From NCBI GenBank assembly GCA_022592445.1, contig JABYQR010000347.1:1-45621 (forward strand): a DNA stretch of 45,621 nt, read 5' to 3'. The first letter of the stretch is position 1, and the number at the start of each line of letters is the position of its first letter. The notes beneath the pieces are model-generated. The model was not told the origin of the DNA. It searched no databases and was given only the letters and a program-made list of their open reading frames with translations. Below, piece by piece: positions 10,614 through 20,918 of the stretch. The position numbers and the translations under genes are program-made. Origin of the DNA: Cytidiella melzeri. Taxonomy: Eukaryota; Basidiomycota; Agaricomycetes; Polyporales; Irpicaceae.

Positions 10614-13600
10614 TCATCCTTGGGTATCATATACTAAATCAGAGAAGAAGAAATCGCTATTCGTGGGGGGATGCCCGCTCTGGATGCCACTTGGAATCTC
10701 GGCCTTGTCGCCCGACAAGTCTGACACAGAAACAAAAGAGAGTCAGTACTTGTGCTCGTAGAATCCAAGAGAAACAAAGATTGGGGACTCACTCAACAGG
10801 CGTATCTTCAGCCCGATCTCCGTCAACGCCTGCACGAACATGTCGGTCTCGTTCGACGCCACATGGCCTCCGCTGCGAAGCATGTTCAATCCGTCCACCC
10901 AGTCCGCCCAGCGAGACTGATCAGGGGCGATTTGGTCTGCCAAAGACGACCCACTGGCGGTGAGCAAGGAGAAGGAGAGCTGAGAGGGGAGAGACGGTGA
11001 TCCGGGCCCGACGAGGTTCTCTGGTTGATCGTTGCGGGTGATTTGGGGGTACGGCGCGCATGTGCCGGTGGCGATTTCACTGATAGAGGAGAGGTCGATG
11101 CGTTCTTTCAGGTCTTCGAGGCCGTTGCGGATGTCGAACTTTAGCGCGCTGTCTACAAAGTGTAGGTATCTCATGCTGTTGTCCTGTGGGGTGTGTTGCT
11201 AGTCAATGGAGAAGATAAGATTGTGTGAGAGAGGAAGGGGACGCACGAGTCTCATGAACCTCCACGGTCGAGAGGGTTTTCGGATCGTGTCTCGCGAAGC
11301 GTTCGATGCCAATGGCATCGCGTTCATGAACCATGCGCCTTGCATGAGGCAATGAATCCGCTGCTGACGGACGAACTCGAATGACTCCTTGTACAGCTTG
11401 GCCCTCATGTTTCTAATAAACATCAGCTTACAAACCCTTGGAGCTTAGCACTGAAAGAACCTCGAACTTACCGCACAGGTACTTTACTCATCACATCGTC
11501 CTCTTTCTCGAGCTCCCGCATCTGACGATCACGAACGGCGCGATACTCCACCTCCGTAAAGTCCGCTTCGACTTCGTGCCACGCACGAACGTTCTCTTTC
11601 CTCAGCGCAACCTTCACCTGACTGCGTACCAACGCAGCAACCCGAGGAAAGTCTCCACGGGTGGCGCCACTCTCGTTCCACATTCTCAAGAAGAAATGGG
11701 TAGCCAGCGCGTGGACTCTGTTGAAGTTGAGGAAAAACGGCTGGAATGTCGTCGAAGTTGAGTCTACACCAATAAAGCGTGTTAGAAAGTATGCTCCTGT
11801 TGACATATTTGGTACGAACATCCTGGTCCGAAGATTGCCCAGTGTTCACAGAGCAAGTCGACCACTTCATTTGACGCTGTGATAATGGGACAGCGACGCT
11901 CTGGTGCTCTGCTCAGCTGTTCCTGAACAACCTTTGCGAAGAAATCGGGATCCTGTGCAACAAAGTGTTTCTGCGACGTAGCAATAATTCAGATCTGAAT
12001 TCCGTTCGCCGCGGAAAACCGAAGAATACTCACCAAACAATCCAAGCCCAACACTCCAACCTCACCAAACTCCTGTGCAAGATCTTCGGTTTGACATCCT
12101 AGCAGCCTCCATTTGATCATTCCACCGTCGGGGTCATATTCTTCCTTGACTTTACTGTTGATCCAGATGTAGTTTAGTGCCGCGGCGTGTTCTGGTTCAA
12201 TATTTTGTTCCACGATAGTGGTCTTGCGACGGTATGTCACTCGTACCATGTTTGCCTGGAAGTCGAGGATGCAAGAGGTCAGGTCTTCGATGGTGTGTGA
12301 TGACATCAATCGCTGTAGTACAATGCAGGTGCTGAGCGATCTACAATCTGAGGTGAGAGGAAGACTCTCACTATGACGGCTTTGCGCACATTGAGCCGCT
12401 GCAGTTCACCGATGAATTCTTCCCATCGAGCATCGGTGGCATGTGCCAAAAGCGAGTTGATTAACATCATGCTAGTCACAAAAAGGGTCAGAGCAGTCTG
12501 AGTAAACTTAACCGCGAAACGTACCTATACAAAGCCATGGTCGTATCCGCACTCCCTAGCCGATTGACCACGGTCTCCAACAACGTCTTTTCCTTCCTCA
12601 TCTGCTCAAACACACACTCAAACCCAAACTTGTACACGCTCCCAGGCGGTGACTGCGGCAAATCTTTGCTCGAGCTCGCCGTAGTTGGGCCAGGGGCTGC
12701 CATTGGATCTGCCTCTACCAACTTCTTGAGAATTGCGGTGGCGGGACGACAGACGTTGATGAGAGAATTTTCAGAGGAGAGAATCTGTACAACGCGAAAT
12801 ATGAAGGCATCGTCAATATCTGACCAACCGTGATCTAATTCCATGAGGTTTTGCAAGGCCGTGAGCGCGTACTGCGTAGTATAGTCGTTAGCCAAACGGA
12901 TCTTCGGATGGACATTGTGAAAGACCAAGTACCGCGAGTATATTTCCTTGGTATTTGTTGATGATGTCAATCAGCTCGCTCAAGCCGTCACGGTTTAAAA
13001 ACTCGATGGCGAATTGATCTTCCTATGCTTCCTCTCAGCGCATGGGTCTTGGAAATTTGCATGGCCCAGCACTCACCCGCACGCGTATAAGCTTCCTCAA
13101 GTCAGTTAACGTTCTACCCAGTCTGTTATCCCTCGCAACGAGCTTCTCTATGATCTCTGCAGCTTCAATGGGGGTAGAGTAGACAAGCCTACGCGAATCG
13201 CCATTAGCTGCACGACACGTCCGCCGTGTGCAACTGCCACTCACTTCAACGGGACCTTCGACTTCACCTTCTTCCTGAGATTTTCGTTTGTCACCAGCTC
13301 ATCGTTCTCGTCCCTTAGCGCATACATAGCCGACGGGTCCTTTATTTTCACACTGATGCACAGCTGGCGGACGACGTCGTCCACTGCCAATGTCTCTTCG
13401 ATGCGTACTCGGACAGTGGTCCCATCTTGGAGTGTAACGAGATTAGACGGTACAGGCCTTTGCTTTGGAGAAGTAGTCTGTGGTTGCGGCAGCTGCGTCT
13501 GGGAGTTTCCCTGAGAATGGGAGTTGTTTGAGGGGGCATGCCCAAGCGAGCTGGACGAGGTGGGTGCCAAGAGGGATGAAGATTGGTGACTGGAGGATAG

Positions 13601-13615
13601 GATAGACGAAGACAT
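10614..13615 (-). CDS. ELMO/CED-12 domain protein (engulfment and cell motility family)
   Basis: Homologue of ELMO/CED-12, which in animals pairs with DOCK180-type exchange factors to activate Rac. A fungal role in Rac signalling and polarity is inferred. The start is the ATG at 13615 (MSSSILSSSHQSSS), followed by a Ser/Gln-rich leader. An N-terminal ubiquitin-like/armadillo region follows (MYALRDENDELVTNENLRKK, EDQFAIEFLNRDGLSELIDI). The central ELMO domain includes GMIKWRLLGC, FGEVGVLGLDCL, KHFVAQDPDFF and CEHWAIFGPG. A helical segment and a PH-like domain come next (FEFVRQQRIHCLMQGAWF, RPWRFMRLV, YLHFVDSA). About nine to eleven short introns are needed; the last joins LLN to LSGDKAEIP and the stop lies at 10614-10616. 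The gene is divergent from xylulokinase. The family call is firm; some central intron edges (about 11750-11880) are not resolved. Confidence 0.88.
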
Positions 13616-14392
13616 CGTACACTGTGTGGTGGACGGAGGATGGTAAGATGCTGTAGGAGAGTCAGACTCTGAATATCGCATATGTGCCATGTAACGCACA
13701 AGCGGCGCACGTACTGATCCCAGATAAGATGAACAGAGGATCTGTGTGTTTGAGCACAAGCTGTTCGGCGCGCTCCGTTGAGTATACTCGACGCTCCAGT
13801 GTATAAGCCTAGTAAGCAGCCACGGCTGTAAAGACAGCCATGAGCCTATAAGCCACGCGTAAGCACTGATAGCTAGCATATTTCCAATGGCACCTACGAC
13901 GCAGAAGAGGATGTTGCCAGTGTTGGACAGCAACCTTGAAGAGATGAGTTCGTCCAATGGCAAGTCCCGAGCTTCGGACAGGCAGGTCGGCTGATGCGCC
14001 TGATGCGCCTCCCGCCGTGCACGGGCGTCCAATGCAAGTATATGTCATTTTTGGAGGCGGGCCGTTCTGGTCCCGTGGCCCCACTCGGGTACATATCTCT
14101 GGCGCCAATGCGGGGAAGAGAGTGCAGCACTCAGAATTGCGCTACGGAACTAAACTCATTTGTTGTACACCCGAGGTTTTGCCCTGCGGTGGGAACGAGG
14201 ACTCGCGGGCGAGACAATCTTCAGAGAGAGTCTGGGCTTTTGTAGCACTTGCAGGGTAACATTTACAACCCTCTGTGTTCGGTCGGGACTTGCTCACACT
14301 CCTGCACGCTATTGGCCGATGTCTCCTATAAAGACCGCATCCTCCCAGACGTCCCATGCCCCCTCTCTTACCACTCGCACACACCGCCTGAC
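13616..14392. promoter_or_regulatory. Divergent promoter region between ELMO gene and xylulokinase
   Basis: 777 bp separate the two start codons, so both genes are driven from here. On the xylulokinase side an inverted CCAAT box (ATTGG, 14311-14315) and TATAAAG (14327-14333) stand 60-80 bp before its ATG. The frames that run through this stretch on the minus strand (13809-14130) show no family motif. Confidence 0.5.
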
Positions 14393-16246
14393 ATGTCCTA
14401 CAACGACGAGCAGCCTCTCTTCCTCGGTCTTGACCTCTCCACTCAGGGCCTCAAAGCCGTACTTATCACCGAAGAGAGTGAGGTCGTTCATGAATCCGCC
14501 GTTAATTTCGACCGCGAACTCCCTCACTACGAGACCACAAACGGTGCCATCCGTGGACCCGATGAGGGCGAAGTCACATCCCCTGTGAGAATGTGGCTTG
14601 AGGCGATGGACCTCATCGTCTCCAAGTTGAAGACCGCCGGTGTCAACCTTGGCCAGATCATGGCCATCTCTGGTGACGGACAGGTATGTTTGTTTTTCAG
14701 CGTATATACACAAACGCATCCTCACTTCGTCAAATATTAGCAACACGGCTCAGTCTTTTGGTCGAACGATGCTGAGCGACTACTCTCAACACTCCATCCA
14801 GAGCAGAGTCTCGCCGAGCAGCTCGCCCCCGCTGCCTTCACCTTCCAGCGATCTCCCATCTGGCAAGACTCATCTACCACTCAGGACTGTCGCGAATTCG
14901 AAGATGTCGTGGGCGGCCCTCAGGCTCTCGCCGATATTACTGGAAGCCGCGCCTACGAGCGGTTCACCGGAAACCAGATCCGCAGAGTAAGCTTTAACCT
15001 CGACTGACTGCATCCTACCGAGATTGACGCGAATTTCCCGTCAGCTTCGTCGCCTGTTCCCCGAGTCGTACGCTGCCACTTCCCGCATCTCTTTGATTTC
15101 TTCCTTCTTGCCATCGCTCTTCGTCGGATCTATCGCACCGATAGAATTATCTGATGCCAGTGGTATGAATCTCATGAACGTACTCACGTACAAGTGGGAA
15201 GATAGCCTCCTTGAATTTTGTGGCGGGCCGGAACTGCGCCAGAAGATAGGCCCCGAGCCTGTTCCTGGCGGTACTGTACTCGGAAGAATCACCAATTATT
15301 GGGTGCAGAAGTGGGGATTCAACCCAGGTAAGAAAAACAGTCTGCTGTCATTGAGATAGCACAGCTAAACAAATAGCGTCCCGCTTCTCTAGACTGCCTG
15401 ATCGCACCCTTTACGGGCGACAATCCGGCGACCGTAATTGCACTCTCTTCTCCAGGAGATGCCATTCTCTCACTCGGAACTTCTACCACCCTACTCCTGT
15501 CCATCCCTCCGACATCCGAGGCGCCAAAACGCTTCACCACCTCTCACCTGCTCTCCCACCCGACAACTTACGATGCCCACATCGCCATGCTCTGCTACAA
15601 AAACGGTGCGCTCGCCCGTGAGCAAGTCCGAGACAATTACGCCTCGGCCGACTGGGCAAAGTACAACGAGCTGGTGGAGGGTACACCGATAACCAACGAC
15701 GGCACCCTGGGCTTCTACTTCCCCTTGCCTGAGATCATTCCACCTAACGTTCAAGGCAGCTTCTTCTTCCACACCTCTTCTGAAGGCAAAGTTCAGGCTG
15801 TCCCCGAATTTGCAGTCTCACCTCGAGCACACCCTCGAGCGATCCTCGAATCTCAATTCCTCTCCATCCGTTCCCGCGTCGCCGCCATCCTCCCACCTCA
15901 GGCTCCCCCGCTGCAACGCCTAGTCGTATGCGGCGGCGGCTCTGCCAATCCCGTCATTCGCCAAATTGCCGCCGACGTCTTCGGCATGATGGTGTTTATC
16001 TCTGGTCCACAGGGTGCCGCCGAGGGCGGCGCACAACTGGCAAGGTACGCGTGGTGGCGGGAGCAAAATGGCGGGCGCGGGACATTTGAGGAGTTGAGGG
16101 CAAATGATGGGGAGGACACGGAGCGGTTCAAGCTTGTGGCGGAGCCGAAGCAGGATAATGTGGAGATTTACAGTGGGTTAATTGAGAGGTACCGGGAGTG
16201 TGAGGCGGAGGTGGTAAGGCTTTGTGGGTCTGAGCAGAGGGCATGA
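14393..16246 (+). CDS. XKS1: D-xylulose kinase (FGGY family)
   Basis: Phosphorylates D-xylulose with ATP to D-xylulose 5-phosphate, feeding xylose and xylitol carbon into the pentose phosphate pathway. The ATG at 14393 gives MSYNDEQPLFLGLDLSTQGL, the actin-like ATPase phosphate-1 motif. Introns 14684-14740, 14987-15044 and 15328-15392 join SGDGQ to QHGSVFW, IRR to LRRLFPESYA, and GFNP to DCLIAPFTGDNPATV. The substrate and ATP signatures ISGDGQQHGSVFW, GDAILSLGTSTTLL and LQRLVVCGGGSANPVIRQIA are intact, as is the FGGY C-terminal element GPQGAAEGGAQLARYAWWR. About 557 aa, normal for fungal enzymes. The frame is clean, stop at 16244-16246. Confidence 0.95.
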
Positions 16247-16696
16247 GCTAGGTTGTTGCGCTGCTTGATTCTTGACGTGTATAAATTGTAAGATAGAACC
16301 CAGCACCTTCAAGGCTCAAGGCTTGGCTTCGCTCGACTCTCCCATAGACTTCTAGACCTCCTCCTGTCGTTCGCTCATCTAGGCTCATCGTGATACTCTT
16401 ACTGTTGGTTTAAGAAAAACTAATCGAACCAGAGCATTAATGAGATGCATGCTTTTGTGTTATGTGGGATGACTGTGTATGAACTTTTTGAGCAAAGCCA
16501 GAACTGCCCCACGTCTGGTCCAGAAAAGGCAATTGGCGGGAGGCAAAATGATCGGCTTGTTAAGGCGGATGTTTTTACCGTCATGCTCTTGCGTTTGGTG
16601 GCAAGACGCGGTACAATTCCCTCTCTCTTCTTTTCTCGCCCTCTCCGGCGTAGTTGGGTCTTAGAACTTCACTTCCTCCAACGTCAACGTTTTGCG
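16247..16696. other. Intergenic/5' flank of PUS1
   Basis: 450 bp between the xylulokinase stop and the chosen PUS1 ATG. The PUS1 frame stays open upstream to about 16445, but the sequence there (MHAFVLCGMT and onward) does not resemble the family, so it is treated as flank or 5' UTR. No clear TATA box was seen. Confidence 0.45.
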
Positions 16697-18914
16697 ATGG
16701 AGTCAGGCGAGTCTGTAATACCGGCGAAGAGACCTCGCGAAGAAGACTCTGGAGATGTCATAGCTGCGAAACAACCTCCAGTCATTAAGCCACGTGTGGA
16801 AGAGAGCGACGAGGGAAATTCACAAGAGGCTAGTTCTTCACTTACCACCGCTGAAGCAAGTGGCTCCCGCCAAGCTTCTCGTGGCAAGAAGACTTCCATG
16901 ACAAGGCGCGAGGCGCGTGAGGCTTATAGAGGGAAAGACACCCGTCGAGGTACAAGACCTGAACAAAATGATACTGACCGAGAACATGGAGACAAGGATG
17001 GTGCTGCAACAGCCCGACTGCCGAAACGCCAGTGCGCGCTGATGCTTGGGTTCTGTGGCTCAGGCTATTCTGGTATGCAGTTGTACGTATGTTTGTTCTA
17101 CGAGAATCTTTCACGAGAATACTGATACTGGTGTTGGTATTCTGGGGGTCACTTGCTGTGGTGAGGTAGTCAGCCGCATTCGAGGACTATTGAAGGCGTG
17201 TTGTTCGACGCGCTGGTGAAGGCGGGTGCGGTGTCGCAAGACAACGCGGACAGCATAAACAAGGCATGATGCTTCATTTGCCGCATTGCTGGAAATTGAA
17301 CTTGGGCTACGGGCTGATGCTATAGGTGAACTTCAGTCGTGCTGCCCGCACGGACGCCGGCGTACATGCTGCTGGTAACCTTGTGGCCATGAAGTTAATT
17401 ACCACCGTGCCAGGTGTCGACGACATGGTGGCGAAGATTAACGAGGAACTTCCGCCGGAGATTAGGCTGTGGGGTTTTGTATGCGCTTCTTCGTTGCGTT
17501 CACCGCTGTTATCATGTCACTAAAGGAAGTGGGCTCTAGGAACGCGTTTTGAAATCATTCAATGCTAGGAAGTGCGATCATTTCTCTTACTTATTCATTG
17601 TCATGCCTGACATTTCTGCGAGTATCTAGCTCATGTGACAGTCGCAAATACACATACTACTTCCCATCCTACCTCCTCATCCCACCCAAACCCGGTAGTG
17701 CCCAGCATACAATCCTTTCGCAGGAACAGGAGGGATCCACTGAGGGGACATCAGCGCACCCATTTTGGCATAACATACTACCAGAATCCGCAAAAGACGA
17801 ATACCTCGCTCGAAAAAGAGATTTCCGAGTCTCTTCAGATGTCGTCGAGTTGTTGCGTGCAATAGCCAAAAAGTACGAAGGTACCCACAACTTCCACAAC
17901 TTTACCGTTGGACGAGAGTATAATGACCGAAGTAGTGCACGGCTGATGAGAAAGATCGAGGTGGGTGACTGTGAACAATGGTTTTGGTGACCTGTAGGCG
18001 ATATACTGACTCTGTGGCATGGAGATCGCGGAGCCTGTAGTGCATGGGACGACGGAATGGATCGCTGTGATGTTCCACGGGCAGAGTTTCATGTTACATC
18101 AAGTACGTGCACGGTGAGGTGATTTTGTTATGCATCTTACGCTTACCAAAGCCCTCACTCACCAGATTGTGAGCATGCTTACGCTCGTGCAATGACAAGA
18201 CATCTCATCTTCAATACTATAGCGCAAGATGATGACAGCTCTAGTGCTATGCTGTAGGACAAACACACCTCCGCAGGTGATTGACGAGGTACTTGACGCT
18301 GTTCTCCTGCTGATCTTCGATTGCTTAAGCACATCGACAGTTGTACGGACCTCGGAGAGTTTTTGTCCCGAAAATGCCTGCATTAGGGCTTTTACTCGAG
18401 TACCCAATCTTCGACTCCTACAACAAGAAAGTGACGGAGGCGTCAGAAAAGCTGCACATTTCGGACCCTGACCGTCGAAAACCTGTCGACTTTGAGGCCT
18501 ATAGAGACAAAATCGATGCTTTTAAGCAGCAGCATATATATTCACGTATGCGAGCCATTGAAGACCTGGGCGGAGTGTGAGTAGTCTATGATCCTGACGG
18601 GACTACAAACATCGTTATTCATTCGAGTTATGGATCATAGCTTCGACGCGTGGATCCGCTCAATCGACACATACAGCGGGGACGATCTACTCTACCTAAA
18701 TCCGCGGGGTGTCATACCTGATGCAGCTGTGCTCAAGCCAAAGGGGAAGAGAAGCAATCCTTTCCGCGAAAAGAGGCGTTTCGACGCTACGACATTCCCT
18801 GCAGACACAGACGTTACGAAGCTGATGGCTGAGGAAAAGGAGGACGACGTAGATTTGGAAGAAGAGGCGGATGAGAAGTTGAATCAAAAGGATCTGCTTG
18901 AGATGGAAGGCTGA
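16697..18914 (+). CDS. PUS1: tRNA pseudouridine synthase 1 (TruA/Pus1 family)
   Basis: Nuclear/mitochondrial enzyme converting uridines to pseudouridine in tRNAs and some snRNAs. The ATG at 16697 ([17 protein letters not shown]) begins a charged, Lys/Arg-rich N-terminus, plausibly a nuclear signal. The core follows: [43 protein letters not shown] with the catalytic Asp, LKSFNAR then [51 protein letters not shown] and [20 protein letters not shown]. An acidic tail ends at 18914 ([10 protein letters not shown]). At least seven introns are needed. Intron 17264-17325 appears to start with GC instead of GT, because NK must join [12 protein letters not shown]. The gene is convergent with RPB4, 221 bp apart. 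Confidence 0.93.
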
Positions 18915-19135
18915 ACGGTTGTGACTTCCTCTGCGTACGCAGCATGTTACATAGTCCATTTGAAGCAGGTGCTGCACGAGTACAACTGGAGATCCATAAT
19001 GACGAATGCGTTCTATGAGCTAACTGGCGACCGTCAGCTAGCTAATACGGCGCCGTCTGAATCCTGCCACTCCAGCAATGTTGATGGAGCAACAGCATGT
19101 TTTTCCTGAAGGATCATTGAGAAGTCTCGTCTGTG

Positions 19136-19748
19136 TTACGACTGGAACCTCCTCATGGTCTGTATCTCATCGAGCAAAACTTGTAACTTGTCGTCATCGA
19201 TTTTGACAAGACTTGCGAGACAGAGAAGTGAGATAGTGGTCCCTCAGAGCATGTCTTTAGAACCTACCTCGGCACAATGCTCTTCGCTTCTTCTGCATCA
19301 GCAGGGCACAGATTCGCTATTTGCGCGGTCTCAAATTGAGTGAGAGCAGGCTCCCTCCTGAGGGTCCTGAGTTTACAGCGTGAGATTTTGTGAAATGTCG
19401 CTGCATCATCAGCTTACTCTCGAACGGCGCTAGCAGAGTCAGTCGTGTGGAACTTTGCGAAAGTCTTCACGTAATCCAAAGTTTGGTTATACACTCTGCA
19501 AAATGTTTGAGCGTATACTCAGACGATGCGGTATTAGCACATACGCAGTGTCGGGAGCATCCTTCTCCCTGTTCTCCAGGAGATATTTAACCTCGGAAAT
19601 GAGCAAACAACCAGCATTGTTGAATTCTGCACTAGTGTGAGCGACGGCCATATGCAGTAGATGTACCGCGCTTACCAGCACCAAGCTTCAATGCAGCGGC
19701 GTCCTCATCTTCTGTTTGTGGTCTGTGCCGCAAGCGTGGTGTGGCCAT
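19136..19748 (-). CDS. RPB4: RNA polymerase II subunit Rpb4
   Basis: Fourth-largest subunit of RNA polymerase II; with Rpb7 it forms the stalk that takes part in initiation, mRNA export and decay. The gene is easy to miss because it consists of five small exons on the minus strand: 19748-19676, 19626-19545, 19495-19418, 19366-19268 and 19211-19136, totalling 408 nt (135 aa). Spliced, it reads MATPRLRHRPQTEDEDAAAL, GAEFNNAGCLLISEVKYLLE, VYNQTLDYVKTFAKFHTTDS, LTQFETAQIANLCPADAEEA, then DDDKLQVLLDEIQTMRRFQS. These match the tip-associating N-terminus and the HRDC-like C-terminal domain of the family, including the invariant LTxFE and NLCP elements. All junctions are GT-AG and keep frame. The stop is at 19136-19138. 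Convergent with PUS1. Confidence 0.93.
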
Positions 19749-20401
19749 GGCGGTAGCGGAAAGAGAGTGCAGGTCCCAAAAGGGAAGGAAACACCCTTCA
19801 GGATTAAACAAGAGCAAACACAAGGGGCGCTCAAGAATCCAGCCTCGAGTCGTCCCGGTCAACATCCAGTACTTTCAGTTCACGGCCAGGCCCATATGAT
19901 CGAGGACCTCATATCCGCAAGTCTCCTCGATGCTGCCAGTGCTTCTGATTATTTGCGTTGTTTCTTCATCTTGCTGCTATCTGGTGGCTCTCTAGCTCCT
20001 TGCCTGGCTAGACAAGAGATCCCAGGCCTAAGCCTCAATGTATGCCCATTGTTATCATGCACCGTGATGCACATGTGAACACCAGTCTACTCTACCTATC
20101 TAAGGCATGCTCATACCTGTCTCTAGCGCACAATCATTCACTAGCACAGGTGCCAACAAAACCCAGTAGTAAGGGGTGTTGTACCACATAGTGCACCAAT
20201 AAACACATACAAAGGCAAATTGAGCCTCAGACTAGGATGGATGCTGCTTGTGCTCTTTCCGGTCACATATTGTACAAGGGCACTATGTGCAACTCTCATT
20301 ATGATCTCTTATATGCAAGAAAGTGCTTATACAACCTGCTTGCCTCATACACTTGTTGTTCAGTGAGCACCTCACCAGTGTGACTCATGCTACGCAGAGT
20401 T
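19749..20401. other. Intergenic between RPB4 and the copia element
   Basis: About 650 bp. An open frame on the plus strand (19716-20078) overlaps the RPB4 promoter and shows no motif. The stretch 20090-20400 is AT-rich without a recognisable gene; it may be older transposon debris, but no boundaries or repeats support that. Confidence 0.4.
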
Positions 20402-20406
20402 TCCTG
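20402..20406 (+). repeat. Target-site duplication, left (TCCTG)
   Basis: TCCTG directly precedes the left LTR and recurs directly after the right LTR at 25384-25388. A 5 bp duplication is normal for Ty1/copia integration. Confidence 0.8.
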
Positions 20407-20774
20407 TGTTGTGATTACGGGACACGACATCACCTCCGCAGAGTGATGCGTCAATACGCTCACACCCGCTTATCCGATCTTGCCGCTATACTTCATCTCA
20501 GTATCCGTTCGTATCCTCATCTTTCCTACTGTACTTGTATCTCCCGACCTGCCTTCTACGCGCATAGTCTTTATTCTATTTTCTCCGCCCCCACTTCATA
20601 TCCGCAGACCCACTTGTAATGACTTCGCATCCGCTCTCCATATTTTTACTTTATTTGTTTTTCCGTCTCTCTTGTATAAAACTATATAAACTCATGTATT
20701 CTCGGTACTTTGAATTTTATCATCATCTCATCCACTCGTATCTTCTCGTGTGCTCAAGCCTGCTTTTAACAAGA
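20407..20774 (+). repeat. 5' LTR of copia element 1
   Basis: Begins TGTTGTGATTACGG. The match with the right LTR continues through TTTTAACAAGA, and the TSD begins right after AGA on the right side, so the LTR appears to end in GA rather than CA. TATAAA (20675-20680) and TATATAAA (20683-20690) are candidate TATA boxes. Confidence 0.88.
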
Positions 20775-20786
20775 GGTTATGAGCCC
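20775..20786 (+). promoter_or_regulatory. Primer-binding site matching initiator tRNA-Met anticodon arm
   Basis: GGTTATGAGCCC starts directly at the LTR edge. Its complement GGGCTCATAACC is the anticodon stem-loop sequence of eukaryotic initiator tRNA-Met (anticodon CAT). Drosophila copia is known to prime from a 5' half of this tRNA cut in the anticodon loop, so the same half-tRNA priming is inferred here. Confidence 0.75.
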
Positions 20787-20918
20787 CGCGCTCTAAATCG
20801 CACACCTTCGTTCTTCAAAGATCTCGTCTTAATCTCTTATTCTCGAACTCAGGCGACAGTACGTCGGCAGTACGCCCGAAGGCCTTATCACATTACTCCC
20901 ATCATTTACTCTCATATC

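Noticed and set aside
13809..14259. Open frames on both strands between ELMO and xylulokinase
   Set aside because: No family resemblance, conflicting overlaps, and the region is needed as the divergent promoter.
20619..20918. Upstream ATG in frame with copia 1 gag-pol
   Set aside because: It lies inside the LTR and the frame crosses the LTR edge and primer site; the Gag-like sequence begins at the ATG at 20919.
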